Source: an uncultured Lachnospiraceae bacterium
GTDB taxonomy: Bacteria > Bacillota > Clostridia > Lachnospirales > Lachnospiraceae
Reading direction: 5' to 3'
NCBI GenBank assembly: GCA_902783305.1
Contig: CACZQU010000531.1
Location: forward strand, 1-6,841
DNA: 6,841 nt
Below the pieces are notes generated by a model that had not been told where the DNA came from, did no database searches, and worked only from the letters and a program-made list of their open reading frames with translations. A program made the translations under genes and the position numbers. Below, in pieces: positions 1 to 5,861 of the stretch; the first letter of the stretch is position 1, and every line of letters starts with the position of its first letter.

Positions 1-11
1 ATAAGGTTTTC

Positions 12-59
12 AGCGTTCAACTGCGAAAGATGAAATCGTTCACGGTTGAACGCTTTTTT
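12..59 (+). terminator. Rho-independent terminator of an upstream gene
   Basis: A perfect 10-bp inverted repeat (AGCGTTCAAC at 12-21 and GTTGAACGCT at 45-54) is followed at once by a run of six T (54-59), the classic intrinsic terminator form on the + strand. The 23-nt loop is longer than usual but may fold further. No A-run precedes the left arm, so it should work only in the + direction. It ends transcription from a gene left of the window and isolates the operon that begins after it. Confidence 0.85.
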
Positions 60-76
60 CTGTCTGGTGGGAACGT

Positions 77-131
77 GCCATTTCGGGTACCATTCGCCCG
101 CGTGTGGCTTTACGGTTTATCCTTGAGCAGT
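77..131. repeat. Intergenic repeat, copy 1
   Basis: This stretch aligns over its whole length with 5404-5457 in the same orientation. Shared blocks are GCCATT, CCGCG followed by GTGGCTTTA and GGTT, and TCC with GAGCAG or CGAACAG near the right end, with a few small indels. On the reverse strand both read ACTG-TC-GGA, then TAAAGCCAC and CGCGGG. It lies between the terminator and the promoter, outside any gene. It may be a small interspersed element or a relic of a larger shared intergenic unit; its family is not recognised. Confidence 0.6.
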
Positions 132-139
132 CACACCGT

Positions 140-163
140 CCGCCCTCTGCACCGGTCTGGCGG
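140..163. other. Small GC-rich inverted repeat upstream of the promoter
   Basis: CCGCC (140-144) and GGCGG (159-163) can pair across a 14-nt loop. There is no T-run after it, so it is not a convincing terminator. It lies just upstream of the -35 box at 174 and could be a regulator site or the edge of the intergenic repeat. Support is weak because the arms are only 5 bp. Confidence 0.25.
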
Positions 164-173
164 TCTATTATTG

Positions 174-202
174 TTGATATATGAATGATTTTATGGTAAA
201 AT
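174..202 (+). promoter_or_regulatory. Sigma-A type promoter of the operon
   Basis: A near-consensus -35 box TTGATA (174-179) is followed by exactly 17 nt and a -10 box TAAAAT (197-202). A TG dinucleotide at 194-195 forms an extended -10 element (TGG-TAAAAT). The surroundings are AT-rich compared with the flanking DNA. Transcription would start near 209 and give a leader of about 135 nt before the M48 gene. This is the only strong promoter seen, so genes 346-5370 are probably transcribed from it. Confidence 0.75.
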
Positions 203-221
203 TCTGACAACTGATAAAACA

Positions 222-254
222 GGTTTTGCATGCATTGTGAGGCATGTAAAAACC
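222..254 (+). promoter_or_regulatory. Leader hairpin / possible operator
   Basis: TTTTGCATGC (224-233) pairs with GCATGTAAAA (242-251): ten pairs including one G-U wobble, with an 8-nt loop. Two more G-C pairs (222-223 with 253-254) are possible if A252 bulges. It lies about 15 nt after the predicted transcription start. No T-run follows, so it is not a terminator. It could stabilise the mRNA 5' end, or at the DNA level act as a repressor-binding inverted repeat. Between it and the start codon (255-345) I see nothing but the ribosome binding site. Confidence 0.5.
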
Positions 255-345
255 CTTGCCGGCACGCATCAGGAAACGGAAGAATGTGTGTCATTCCCAC
301 GCGGATCTGTCATTGTTCAGAAAAAGAAGGAAAAGGGGAAGCCAT

Positions 346-1245
346 ATGTATCTGTTTGATTTTTTCAGAAATGTACTCAGAAGGTCAAATATTTCCGTGA
401 TCATCTATCTGATCATCAATGTCTTTATTATCTCCATGATCATCGGAATGCCCTTTGCCCAGTATCATGCCCTTCTGGCGCTGGGTTTCGGATTGCTGAT
501 CTATCTCTTTTCTCTTACCATTGCCTTATCGCCCATAGGGGAGGCGATTCTGCGTCATCAGACAGGATGTGAAAAAATCACCGATATCCCGACACTGAAT
601 TATATAGAACCTGTTTTTCGGGAGGTTTACCGCAAGGCGAAAATGATGAATCCCAATATTCCGGATGATGTGGATCTGTATCTGGTCGACAGCATGGATG
701 TGAACGCCTTTGCTACAGGACGCAGGACGGTATGCATGACCAAAGGGATGATGCAGGAGGATACAGAAAAGATCAAAGCCTGCCTTGGCCATGAAATGGG
801 ACATCTTGCCCATCACGATACGGATCTGATCCTGGTGGTGACGGTGGGAAATCTGATTGCCACAGCCTTCTTTACCATAATGCGTATTTCGGCCAGGATC
901 TGTCAGTCCATGGGCATGATTTTTGCTGCTTTCAGTGGAGATGAGGATGGGCTGGCTGCCGCCTTGTTTATCCAGCTTGCCGGATTTCTGAGCGATGTGC
1001 TCCTGGCCATGCTGATGGGGTTATGGACAAAGATCGGGACGATCATGGTGCTGAAATCCGGAAGAGAAAATGAATATGATGCAGATGAGTTTTCGTTTAA
1101 TCTTGGATATGGAAGAGCATTGTGCGAGCTTCTGGACACTTTTCCTGCAAACCAGAGCAAGGGACTGTTTGCCAATCTGATGAGCAGTCATCCCGACAAG
1201 AATGACAGGATCCGGAAGCTCAGGGAGCTGGGAGTAAATTATTAA
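346..1245 (+). CDS. HtpX-like M48 family membrane zinc metalloprotease
   Basis: This 299-aa protein has the usual length and plan of HtpX-type M48 peptidases. Two hydrophobic segments at the N-terminus (about residues 17-38 and 41-62) are followed by a zinc protease domain. It contains NAFATG (120-125), the zinc-binding HExxH as HEMGH (149-153) with catalytic Glu150, the third ligand region ENEYDADEF (241-249), and SSHPDKNDRIRKL near the C-terminus (280-292). Hydrophobic stretches near 161-180 and 205-226 are likely further membrane helices. The family cleaves membrane or misfolded proteins with the active site on the cytosolic side. ATG 346 is chosen because AGGGG (334-338) lies 7 nt upstream; an in-frame TTG at 256 would add 30 mostly basic, unconserved residues. 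Being first in an operon with an ATPase and a toxin, it may be a dedicated protease rather than housekeeping HtpX (inference). Confidence 0.9.
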   Translation: MYLFDFFRNVLRRSNISVIIYLIINVFIISMIIGMPFAQYHALLALGFGLLIYLFSLTIALSPIGEAILRHQTGCEKITDIPTLNYIEPVFREVYRKAKMMNPNIPDDVDLYLVDSMDVNAFATGRRTVCMTKGMMQEDTEKIKACLGHEMGHLAHHDTDLILVVTVGNLIATAFFTIMRISARICQSMGMIFAAFSGDEDGLAAALFIQLAGFLSDVLLAMLMGLWTKIGTIMVLKSGRENEYDADEFSFNLGYGRALCELLDTFPANQSKGLFANLMSSHPDKNDRIRKLRELGVNY

Positions 1246-1259
1246 GCTTCCTTCGGGGT

Positions 1260-1278
1260 CTCGTTTTGGCGAACGGAG
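1260..1278 (+). promoter_or_regulatory. Hairpin overlapping the Shine-Dalgarno of the ATPase gene
   Basis: In the 42-nt gap between the M48 stop and the ATPase start, CTCGTT (1260-1265) can pair with AACGGAG (1272-1278) with one bulged G. The right arm contains the only plausible Shine-Dalgarno, GGAG (1275-1278), 9 nt before ATG 1288. When formed, the stem would hide the ribosome binding site. Six pairs with a bulge make only a modest hairpin, so regulation is possible but not certain. Confidence 0.35.
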
Positions 1279-1287
1279 TGAGAACAG

Positions 1288-4200
1288 ATGAACGAAATAC
1301 TTGATGTTTCCGCACAGGAAATGAGAAGACGCCAGGTTCTGGAAAACGGGATGCTGATGGCGGATAAATTTGTCAACAAAAATTATCTGATCAGCCTGTC
1401 TTCAAATCCGGTTCAGGCTCTGGACACTTCAAAAAGAGCCATGGGCAGCATCCGGCTGTTTCAGATGGAGAAGCTCGTCTATGACAAAAAGGAAAATGTC
1501 AATGACAAACTGATCAGTGTGTACAGCGCGCTTCAGAATGTCGGAAGCTCTGCGATCATGATACTGAAGGGATCCGGGCAAAGGACATCCATGTATATCG
1601 GGATCCGGTCGGATCAGAATGCGTCAACCGCCGGAAAGATCCTGGAAAAGAGCTTTCATGGGAATTTCAGCGGCAGCAGGCTGAAATCACTGACAAATAC
1701 CGAAATCGAAGGGATCATGAGCAGTCTGGTGGAAACGAAGAGTTCACTCGGAATCAAAAATGTATCCTGTGTAACCGTCGTGCCATCCACCCGGGATGAG
1801 GATAAGGACAGGTTTGTCCAGGGACTGGAAAAATTCGTGGACACGATGCGCGGAGAGACCTACAGCACCATTTTTATTGCCTCACCTGTGGAGAAGGGCA
1901 ATCTGGAGATCCGCAAGAGGGGCTTTGAGGAGCTTTTCTCTTCGCTGACCCCTTTCCTTAAGACAAATCTCTCTTATGCGGTGACCAATAATGACACGGT
2001 CTCCACCGGACAGACGGAATCCTTTGCGGACGCCGTAAACCGGAGTATAGCCAATACCACCGGACAGTCTTCCGGAAAGAGCACTACGGATAACAGAGGA
2101 TCCAGCAGCAGCTTCGGTTTTGGCGGTATGAGCTGGGGAAGCAATAACTCCCGGAGTATGGGGTATTCAACCGGGGAGTCCTGGAGCCGCTCGGTAACCA
2201 GCGGGACATCCCAGACCAGAAGTACTTCGACGGTGGACACTACCGCCAGGACCACCGGAGATACCAGAACCTTTGCCGTCGAGCATCATAATAAATCGGT
2301 TCAGATGCTTACAGAAAGGATCGACAACCAGCTGAAGAGGATCACGGAATGTGAGTCCTTCGGCGTATGGGAATGTGCCTGCTATTTCCTGGCGGATGAC
2401 GTACAGACCTGTGTTGTGGCGGCAAACTCTTATAAAGCCCTGGTTTCGGGTGAGAATACCGGTATTGAGAATTCATTTGTCAATGTCTGGGGGATCAGTG
2501 ATCAGAAAAGCACATCGACTGTTCTGGATTACATCAAATACGGGATACATCCTCTCCTGGAGATACCCGGTGAAGGGAATTTTGCGCGGCAGTTTGTTAC
2601 GCCGGCCAATCTGATCAGCGGCAAGGAGCTTCCCCTCCTGATGGGGATTCCTCATAAATCCGTGTCCGGCATCAATGTGAGCAGTATTGCGGAGTTCGGC
2701 CGGAATGTATTTGCGGAAGGCAGGAAGAAACCGGGAAGGCAGATCCATATCGGAAAGATCCACCATATGGGCGTGACGGAAGAAAGCGATATTGAGCTGG
2801 ATCTCAACAGTCTGACATCCCATTGCTTCATCACCGGTTCTACCGGCTCCGGGAAATCCAATACCACTTACTGCATTCTGAACAGACTGTATGACAACGG
2901 TATCTCTTTTCTGGTGATCGAGCCTGCAAAGGGAGAATATAAGACAATGTTCGGCGGATTGCCGGGCATCAATATTTTCACGACCAATCCGAGATACAAC
3001 CGGATGCTGAAGATCAATCCCTTCCGGTTTGACGAGGATATTCATATTCTGGAGCATCTGGACAGGCTGATCGAGATCTTCAATGCCTGCTGGGAAATGT
3101 ATGCGGCTATGCCGGCGATCCTGAAGGACGCCGTGGAAAAAATGTATGTGGAAAGCGGATGGGATCTTCTGAATTCTGTTTACATCGGAGATGGGGATGT
3201 GCGTTATCCCACTTTCCGAGATCTGCTTTCCACTCTTCCCAAGGTGATCAGCTCTTCCGGTTATTCTGCGGACACCAAGGGGGATTATACCGGTGCCCTG
3301 GTGACAAGGGTGGCTTCTCTGACCAACGGGATCATGGGACAGGTATTCTGCGGAGGGGCAGATATCGAGGATATGGAACTGTTCGATGAAAACTGCATCG
3401 TCGATCTGTCCAGAGTGGGATCTTCCGAAACAAAATCCCTTATTATGGGGATCCTGGTGATGAAGCTGTCGGAATATCGATCAACGCATGCAGCCGGGAA
3501 TAATCTGGGACTCAGGCATGTGACGGTTTTGGAGGAAGCCCACAATCTGCTGAAAAAGAGCACAGGAAACGGCGGAGGGAGCGGAAACAGCAATGTGGTC
3601 GGCAAATCCGTGGAGATGATCAGCAACAGCATCGCGGAGATGAGAACCTATGGAGAAGGGTTTATTATCGTGGATCAGTCCCCCACAGCGGTGGATATTT
3701 CCGCCATCAAAAATACCAACACGAAGATCATCATGCGCCTTCCTGAATTGGAGGATTGTAAAGCTGTGGGAAACGCGGTAAGCCTGAATGATGACCAGAT
3801 TCATGAACTGTCCAGATTGGGGACGGGAATAGCGGTGATCATGCAGAATAACTGGCTGGAAGCCGTATGCGGCAATATCGATCTGGCGTCAGGAAGCTTT
3901 GAAAAGAAGTCCTCCCCGGTTTCCTTTGATGAGATCAGAAGCCTCAGGGGCGGCATTATCATGGAAGTGCTGAATCAGTATACCAGCCGCAGGATGGATG
4001 AACACAAAGCACTGCAGGTGGTACACAATGCGTCAGTCCCGCAGGAGAAAAAGCTGGAATATGAAGACAGCGTCCGGACAATCATCCGGGCTATGCAGGT
4101 CAGACGGGATTCCGCAATATTCGCGGATTTTCTGATGGAAACAGCGCATTGCAAAAATCTGTTTGATATTCTGGAAAACGAGCTTTCGGGGATCAATTTT

Positions 4201-4389
4201 GATAAGCTGACCGAAGATGATGAGACGACGGTTTTTTTCTGGTATCAGAAATTCATGAAGAAGCTGGATCATTATATTGTCATGAATGCCGGGAAAAAGG
4301 CATTGCTGATGAAATATCTGATTTACAGCAAGCTTCGCGAGGAGGGTACGGCAAAATATATCAAGATCTACAAGGTTTTGTTCCATTGA
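1288..4389 (+). CDS. HerA/VirB4-type hexameric motor ATPase with Ser-rich insertion
   Basis: This 1033-aa protein shows no signal peptide or membrane helix and should be cytosolic. Walker A is GSTGSGKS (517-524, Lys523). Walker B is VTVLEEAHNLL (745-755) with the EEAH form typical of HerA and VirB4-like ATPases. Gln797 in VDQSP and Arg817 in IIMRLPE fit the family's motif III glutamine and arginine finger. The N-terminal 240 residues form an alpha/beta domain (for example SMYIGIR) resembling the accessory N-domain of such motors. Residues 259-325 are a low-complexity linker, over 60% Ser, Thr or Gly. The last 130 residues are charged and helical. Known relatives pump DNA or drive protein transfer. 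Its place between a membrane protease and a toxin suggests it moves or unfolds the toxin (inference). A DNA-related defence function cannot be excluded. Confidence 0.88.
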   Translation: MNEILDVSAQEMRRRQVLENGMLMADKFVNKNYLISLSSNPVQALDTSKRAMGSIRLFQMEKLVYDKKENVNDKLISVYSALQNVGSSAIMILKGSGQRTSMYIGIRSDQNASTAGKILEKSFHGNFSGSRLKSLTNTEIEGIMSSLVETKSSLGIKNVSCVTVVPSTRDEDKDRFVQGLEKFVDTMRGETYSTIFIASPVEKGNLEIRKRGFEELFSSLTPFLKTNLSYAVTNNDTVSTGQTESFADAVNRSIANTTGQSSGKSTTDNRGSSSSFGFGGMSWGSNNSRSMGYSTGESWSRSVTSGTSQTRSTSTVDTTARTTGDTRTFAVEHHNKSVQMLTERIDNQLKRITECESFGVWECACYFLADDVQTCVVAANSYKALVSGENTGIENSFVNVWGISDQKSTSTVLDYIKYGIHPLLEIPGEGNFARQFVTPANLISGKELPLLMGIPHKSVSGINVSSIAEFGRNVFAEGRKKPGRQIHIGKIHHMGVTEESDIELDLNSLTSHCFITGSTGSGKSNTTYCILNRLYDNGISFLVIEPAKGEYKTMFGGLPGINIFTTNPRYNRMLKINPFRFDEDIHILEHLDRLIEIFNACWEMYAAMPAILKDAVEKMYVESGWDLLNSVYIGDGDVRYPTFRDLLSTLPKVISSSGYSADTKGDYTGALVTRVASLTNGIMGQVFCGGADIEDMELFDENCIVDLSRVGSSETKSLIMGILVMKLSEYRSTHAAGNNLGLRHVTVLEEAHNLLKKSTGNGGGSGNSNVVGKSVEMISNSIAEMRTYGEGFIIVDQSPTAVDISAIKNTNTKIIMRLPELEDCKAVGNAVSLNDDQIHELSRLGTGIAVIMQNNWLEAVCGNIDLASGSFEKKSSPVSFDEIRSLRGGIIMEVLNQYTSRRMDEHKALQVVHNASVPQEKKLEYEDSVRTIIRAMQVRRDSAIFADFLMETAHCKNLFDILENELSGINFDKLTEDDETTVFFWYQKFMKKLDHYIVMNAGKKALLMKYLIYSKLREEGTAKYIKIYKVLFH

Positions 4390-4392
4390 CTG

Positions 4393-4398
4393 AAGGAG
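4393..4398 (+). promoter_or_regulatory. Ribosome binding site of the TNT toxin gene
   Basis: AAGGAG lies 10 nt before ATG 4409 and only 4 nt before an in-frame TTG at 4403. The spacing favours the ATG. The site begins just after the ATPase stop codon, so toxin translation probably follows ATPase translation closely. Confidence 0.7.
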
Positions 4399-4408
4399 AG
4401 GTTTGGAC

Positions 4409-5119
4409 ATGGCCTGGAGGGATACTACAGATTCGGCAGAGGGGAAAGAGAACGCCGGTCTGGAAAAAAACAATAAAATGGAATCGGATCAGATCGGTGA
4501 TGAACTGGAGGGAAACAAAACCAGAGACCTGAAAGAAGCTGATTCACCGGAAAGCCCGAAGAATAAAGGCCTGAATACAAAAGCAGATATCCGGAAGGAA
4601 GCCGGCAATATCGGTAAAGAGCTGAACGGAGAAGAGATAAAGGAAAGCTTTGACGCCGGGGAAAAACGGAATATCGACGGGGAAAAGATCTCCGGACCAC
4701 CGGTGCTTCGTGACGACAGATATGGAGTAAAAGGTCCGGACGGGACGGTTATAAAGGACGATAAAGGAAATCCTCTCGTCGACTGGAAGCAGAGGGGAGA
4801 ACATGAGCTGGGCAACAGCGGAATCGACGAGCGTTACGATGTCTCGACGGTTACCCTGAAAAAGGGAGACGTCATCGACCGTTACGGTGATGAATCAGGA
4901 CATTGGGCGTCTCCGGAAGGGGAACCCTATGACAAAAGAGGGCTTCCCTTCGAAGAAAAAAGCTGTGAGTATCACAAATACAGACTGAACAAAGATATCG
5001 ACTGCGAGAAATCCATAGCGGCGGGAAAATTTGATTCCGAGGGCGGCGCAGTCCAGTATCATTTTGAAAAGAGCTTTGACGAAATGCTGGAGGATGGTGA
5101 TCTGGAGGAGATAGAATGA
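4409..5119 (+). CDS. TNT-domain (NAD+ glycohydrolase-like) toxin with charged N-terminus
   Basis: The 236-aa protein ends in a TNT domain (about 148-236), named after the NAD+-cleaving C-terminal domain of Mycobacterium tuberculosis CpnT. Visible signatures are KGDVIDRYG (152-160), the SGHWASPEG segment (163-171), KRGLP (176-180), a Y-x-x-Y pair (Tyr188 and Tyr191), and AAGKFDSEGGAVQYHF (204-219). Gln216 in the GGxxQY motif corresponds to the key Gln of TNT. The domain runs to the end of the protein, as usual for polymorphic toxins. Residues 1-95 are very rich in Lys, Glu, Asp and Asn and probably disordered. There is no signal peptide, LXG, WXG100, PAAR or RHS module. By family, the activity is NAD+ hydrolysis in a target cell. 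The stop overlaps the next start as ATGA, the normal layout for a toxin with its immunity gene. Confidence 0.85.
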   Translation: MAWRDTTDSAEGKENAGLEKNNKMESDQIGDELEGNKTRDLKEADSPESPKNKGLNTKADIRKEAGNIGKELNGEEIKESFDAGEKRNIDGEKISGPPVLRDDRYGVKGPDGTVIKDDKGNPLVDWKQRGEHELGNSGIDERYDVSTVTLKKGDVIDRYGDESGHWASPEGEPYDKRGLPFEEKSCEYHKYRLNKDIDCEKSIAAGKFDSEGGAVQYHFEKSFDEMLEDGDLEEIE

Positions 5120-5370
5120 ATCTGAAGGAGCTGAAAGAAAAACTGGAGTATTATAAGGTACCGGAGGAGTGGTACTGTCTGGGCGGCGAAGCCCAATACT
5201 GCTATTGCCTGAATTTTGAAGACGGCAGATGGATCCTGTATTCTCTGGATCGTGGGAAAAAGAATATCCGGTTTGCATCGGAATCGGAGGATGAGGCCTG
5301 CAGCAGGCTGCTGGAGCTGATGCTGAACAGGCTTGCACGCAAAAAGAAGCAATTTGAAAACAGACAGTGA
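5116..5370 (+). CDS. Candidate immunity protein for the TNT toxin
   Basis: This 84-aa acidic-to-basic small protein starts inside the toxin stop codon (ATGA, 5116-5119), with a strong GGAGGAG site at 5104-5110, so the two are translationally coupled. It has no signal peptide or membrane helix and should stay in the cytosol, where a TNT inhibitor is needed. Its layout resembles small proteins often found after Firmicute TNT genes: a short N-terminal helix, a YCL-containing strand region (19-34), a GRWILYSLDRGKK segment (37-49), then an acidic SESEDEAC motif (55-62) and a C-terminal helix. I recall this pattern but cannot name the family. Function as antitoxin is inferred mainly from position and coupling. 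The basic tail (RKKKQFENRQ) may be disordered. Confidence 0.72.
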   Translation: MNLKELKEKLEYYKVPEEWYCLGGEAQYCYCLNFEDGRWILYSLDRGKKNIRFASESEDEACSRLLELMLNRLARKKKQFENRQ

Positions 5371-5403
5371 AGCGGAAATATCGTTTTGCCATCTGAAATG
5401 GTT

Positions 5404-5457
5404 GCCATTCACGGTATGACCCTTCCCCGCGCGTGGCTTTATGGTTCCGCGAACAGT
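5404..5457. repeat. Intergenic repeat, copy 2
   Basis: This is the diverged direct copy of 77-131. The best-kept part is CCGCG followed by GTGGCTTTA and GGTT (about 5427-5446). It lies in the 147-bp gap (5371-5517) between the candidate immunity gene and the next gene. The same gap holds short inverted repeats (GGTT 5443-5446 with AACC 5458-5461; TCCTG 5470-5474 with CAGGA 5485-5489) but no T-run and no good promoter. The reading frame open through the gap (from 5386) is not thought to be coding. Confidence 0.6.
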
Positions 5458-5504
5458 AACCTGAAGTGTTCCTGTCGGGTACCTCAGGATGAAATGCAGA
5501 CAGA

Positions 5505-5510
5505 AGGAGG
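5505..5510 (+). promoter_or_regulatory. Perfect Shine-Dalgarno of the 106-aa gene
   Basis: A consensus AGGAGG lies 7 nt before ATG 5518 and 4 nt before ATG 5515. It fixes the start of the downstream gene and rules out the longer open frame that begins at 5386, which runs through the intergenic repeat. Confidence 0.8.
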
Positions 5511-5517
5511 TTGCATG

Positions 5518-5838
5518 ATGTCTTTTGGAAAATTCAACGAAACCAGTGAGACAGAAGAAAAATCAGAAGACCGCAAAGCAGAAGCGGAAAAGAAGATTGA
5601 AGACTATAATGCACAGCTGGACAAGACCAGGGACTCCCATTGGGAGATGCTGAAAAACAACAGCTCGATCAGCCCGGAGGAGAAGTATAAGATGCAGGAG
5701 GAGCTGCATGATAATACGGAGAAGGCCAAGGCGGAATTCCGGGAAGAGATGGAAAAGAAATATCCGGAGCTTAAAGAGGGTGGGATGTCTGAAGATGAGA
5801 TCAAAAAAGAACAGGATGAAATAGGAGATGAATTATAA
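5518..5838 (+). CDS. Hypothetical small charged helical protein
   Basis: A 106-aa protein of unknown function (107 aa if the adjacent ATG 5515 is used). It consists almost wholly of Glu, Lys, Asp, Gln, Asn and Ala, with predicted long helices (about residues 12-40 and 52-80) that could form a coiled coil. It has one Trp (HWEML, about 42-46) and no signal peptide, membrane helix, Cys or catalytic motif. Start choice follows the AGGAGG at 5505-5510. It ends in DEIGDEL, which resembles QIGDEL near the N-terminus of the TNT toxin (residues 29-34); both also contain KTRD. Size and charge would suit an adaptor, chaperone or secreted helical partner such as those accompanying toxin export systems, but this is only inference from context. 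Confidence 0.7.
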   Translation: MSFGKFNETSETEEKSEDRKAEAEKKIEDYNAQLDKTRDSHWEMLKNNSSISPEEKYKMQEELHDNTEKAKAEFREEMEKKYPELKEGGMSEDEIKKEQDEIGDEL

Positions 5839-5861
5839 GGACGAAAGGATCTGGAACCGGT

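Noticed and set aside
40..300. Reverse-strand open frame of 86 aa over the promoter region
   Set aside because: It runs through the terminator arm, the repeat and the promoter, has no family-like features, and no good ribosome binding site was seen.
256..345. Longer M48 protein from an in-frame TTG at 256
   Set aside because: The extension is basic and unlike M48 N-termini, and a purine-rich site correctly spaced from ATG 346 decides for the shorter form.
2473..3057. Reverse-strand open frame of 194 aa inside the ATPase gene
   Set aside because: It lies opposite the Walker A region of a clearly conserved gene and has shadow-like composition.
5354..5381. Possible promoter TTGAAA with AAATAT at 16-nt spacing before the 106-aa gene
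   Set aside because: The -10 box is poor and the -35 lies inside the preceding gene; too weak to list as a feature.
5386..5517. N-terminal extension of the 106-aa protein from TTG 5386
   Set aside because: The extension translates the intergenic repeat, and a perfect AGGAGG lies right before ATG 5518.
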